From positions 1 to 6,940 of the forward strand of contig JADFHG010000206.1 in assembly GCA_022567365.1 (NCBI GenBank): a stretch of 6,940 nucleotides of DNA, given 5' to 3'. Positions 6,571-6,940 of the stretch are shown here, piece after piece; position 1 is the first letter of the stretch; each line of letters starts with the position of its first letter. The notes beneath the pieces were generated by a model that did not search any database, was not told the DNA's origin, and was given only the letters and a program-made list of their open reading frames with translations. This stretch comes from Planctomycetota bacterium (GTDB taxonomy: Bacteria; Planctomycetota; Phycisphaerae; UBA1845). The position numbers and the translations under genes are program-made.

Positions 6571-6598
6571 ATTATAGGCCCTGCGCCCGCGGACTCAA
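6571..6598 (-). promoter_or_regulatory. Sigma70-type promoter for the small membrane protein and helix-turn-helix genes
   Basis: On the minus strand a perfect TATAAT (6571-6576) is preceded by a 16-bp spacer and TTGAGT (6593-6598), which matches TTGACA at four of six bases, including TTGA. Transcription would start near 6564, giving a leader of about 60 nt. The -35 box lies inside the first copy of the 34-bp tandem repeat. Confidence 0.6.
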
Positions 6599-6654
6599 CC
6601 GCCTTTCGCGCGGCGAAGATCCGCGGACTCAAACGCCTTTCACGTGGCGAAGAA
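6587..6654. repeat. 34-bp tandem duplication overlapping a promoter
   Basis: Copy one is 6587-6620 and copy two is 6621-6654, directly abutting. They agree at 30 of 34 positions. Two of the four differences fall symmetrically in an internal 6-bp palindrome, CGCGCG (6607-6612) against CACGTG (6641-6646), so the palindrome is kept in both. Copy one carries the -35 hexamer of the promoter at 6571-6598. Copy two carries the same TTGAGT upstream but with no good -10 at the right distance. This arrangement would suit two binding sites for a regulator. Confidence 0.7.
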
Positions 6655-6940
6655 AAAGGGTGGCGTGCATGACAGATCACCAGGCTGGCGCGTTCGAGAG
6701 TGCGAGAGTGCGAGAGACTCGCAGAACCGTCAACCGCTGGAACCGTCGGTGGACCCGGAAAAAGGGCGCCGAGTGGACGACGGCTCTGCGGATCCACAAA
6801 GCCCGCCATGTGGACGGACCCCCCAGACGTCACTCGTGTTGCAAGGGTGCGAAGGCGTGAAGGCCGCCAGGTCGCGAAGGGGTTAGGGCGCGAACGCACA
6901 ATCGGCAAGCGCACCCTGGCCCATGCCTGGTGCCGCCGAA
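6655..6940. other. Right-end non-coding region
   Basis: I find no gene that I can support here. A minus-strand frame is open across it and into the small membrane protein gene, but its product is Arg, Pro and Ser-rich with no recognisable domain. The region holds an 8-bp tandem repeat (6695-6716) and several copies of GCGAAGG near 6848-6882. An A5 run at 6653-6657 reads as T5 on the minus strand, but no strong stem precedes it, so I do not call a terminator. Confidence 0.45.
6695..6716. repeat. 8-bp tandem repeat, 2.75 copies
   Basis: The unit CGAGAGTG occurs at 6695-6702 and 6703-6710, followed by a partial CGAGAG at 6711-6716. It lies in non-coding DNA about 120 bp upstream of the promoter at 6571-6598. 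It may be a simple slippage repeat. Confidence 0.75.

Noticed and set aside
6587..6654. Possible start of a CRISPR array or integrative element repeat
   Set aside because: There are only two copies, they abut with no spacer, and no cas, integrase or transposase gene is present.
6504..6914. In-frame N-terminal extension of the small membrane protein gene (137 codons)
   Set aside because: It is low in information, rich in Arg, Pro and Ser, and crosses the 34-bp and 8-bp repeats and the predicted promoter. A start at 6503 gives a sensible one-helix protein.

Overview
The window looks like ordinary chromosome from a GC-rich bacterium, most likely a planctomycete. Three things suggest this, all from remembered family patterns because no search was possible. 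One gene encodes an excisionase-type helix-turn-helix protein with an acidic linker and two C-terminal membrane helices. A cytochrome c maturation pair consists of an oversized ResB and a CcsA with a long N-terminal domain. A small one-helix protein has the look of a lineage-specific family. Every gene I can support is on the minus strand, so the reading order is from right to left.

Layout, in transcription order. Positions 6940-6504 hold no convincing gene. They contain an 8-bp tandem repeat, a near-perfect 34-bp tandem duplication and a good sigma70-type promoter (TATAAT at 6571-6576). Next comes a 148-aa membrane-anchored hypothetical protein (6503-6057). A 45-bp gap follows with a 15-bp perfect palindrome. 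Then comes the 307-aa membrane-tethered helix-turn-helix protein (6011-5088), whose stop codon lies inside a palindrome. A 260-bp gap carries an 8-bp-arm inverted repeat and a textbook Shine-Dalgarno sequence ahead of a 292-aa OmpA/MotB-like peptidoglycan-binding lipoprotein (4827-3949).

A 490-bp non-coding stretch (3948-3459) contains two adjacent hairpins and then a second TATAAT promoter, whose -35 hexamer sits inside a perfect inverted repeat. This promoter drives the ResB-like gene (3458-1014). After 39 bp comes the CcsA-like gene, which starts at 974 and runs off the left edge.

How the genes work together. The ResB/CcsA pair forms a System II cytochrome c synthase, which exports haem and attaches it to apocytochromes on the periplasmic side of the membrane. 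The other three genes are envelope-related: a small anchored protein, a membrane-bound putative DNA-binding protein and a wall-binding lipoprotein. The first two are probably one transcript. I see no direct functional link between them and cytochrome maturation. No RNA gene, mobile element or CRISPR array was found. The most interesting material is the regulatory DNA (paired repeats and palindromes at promoters) and the membrane-tethered helix-turn-helix protein.
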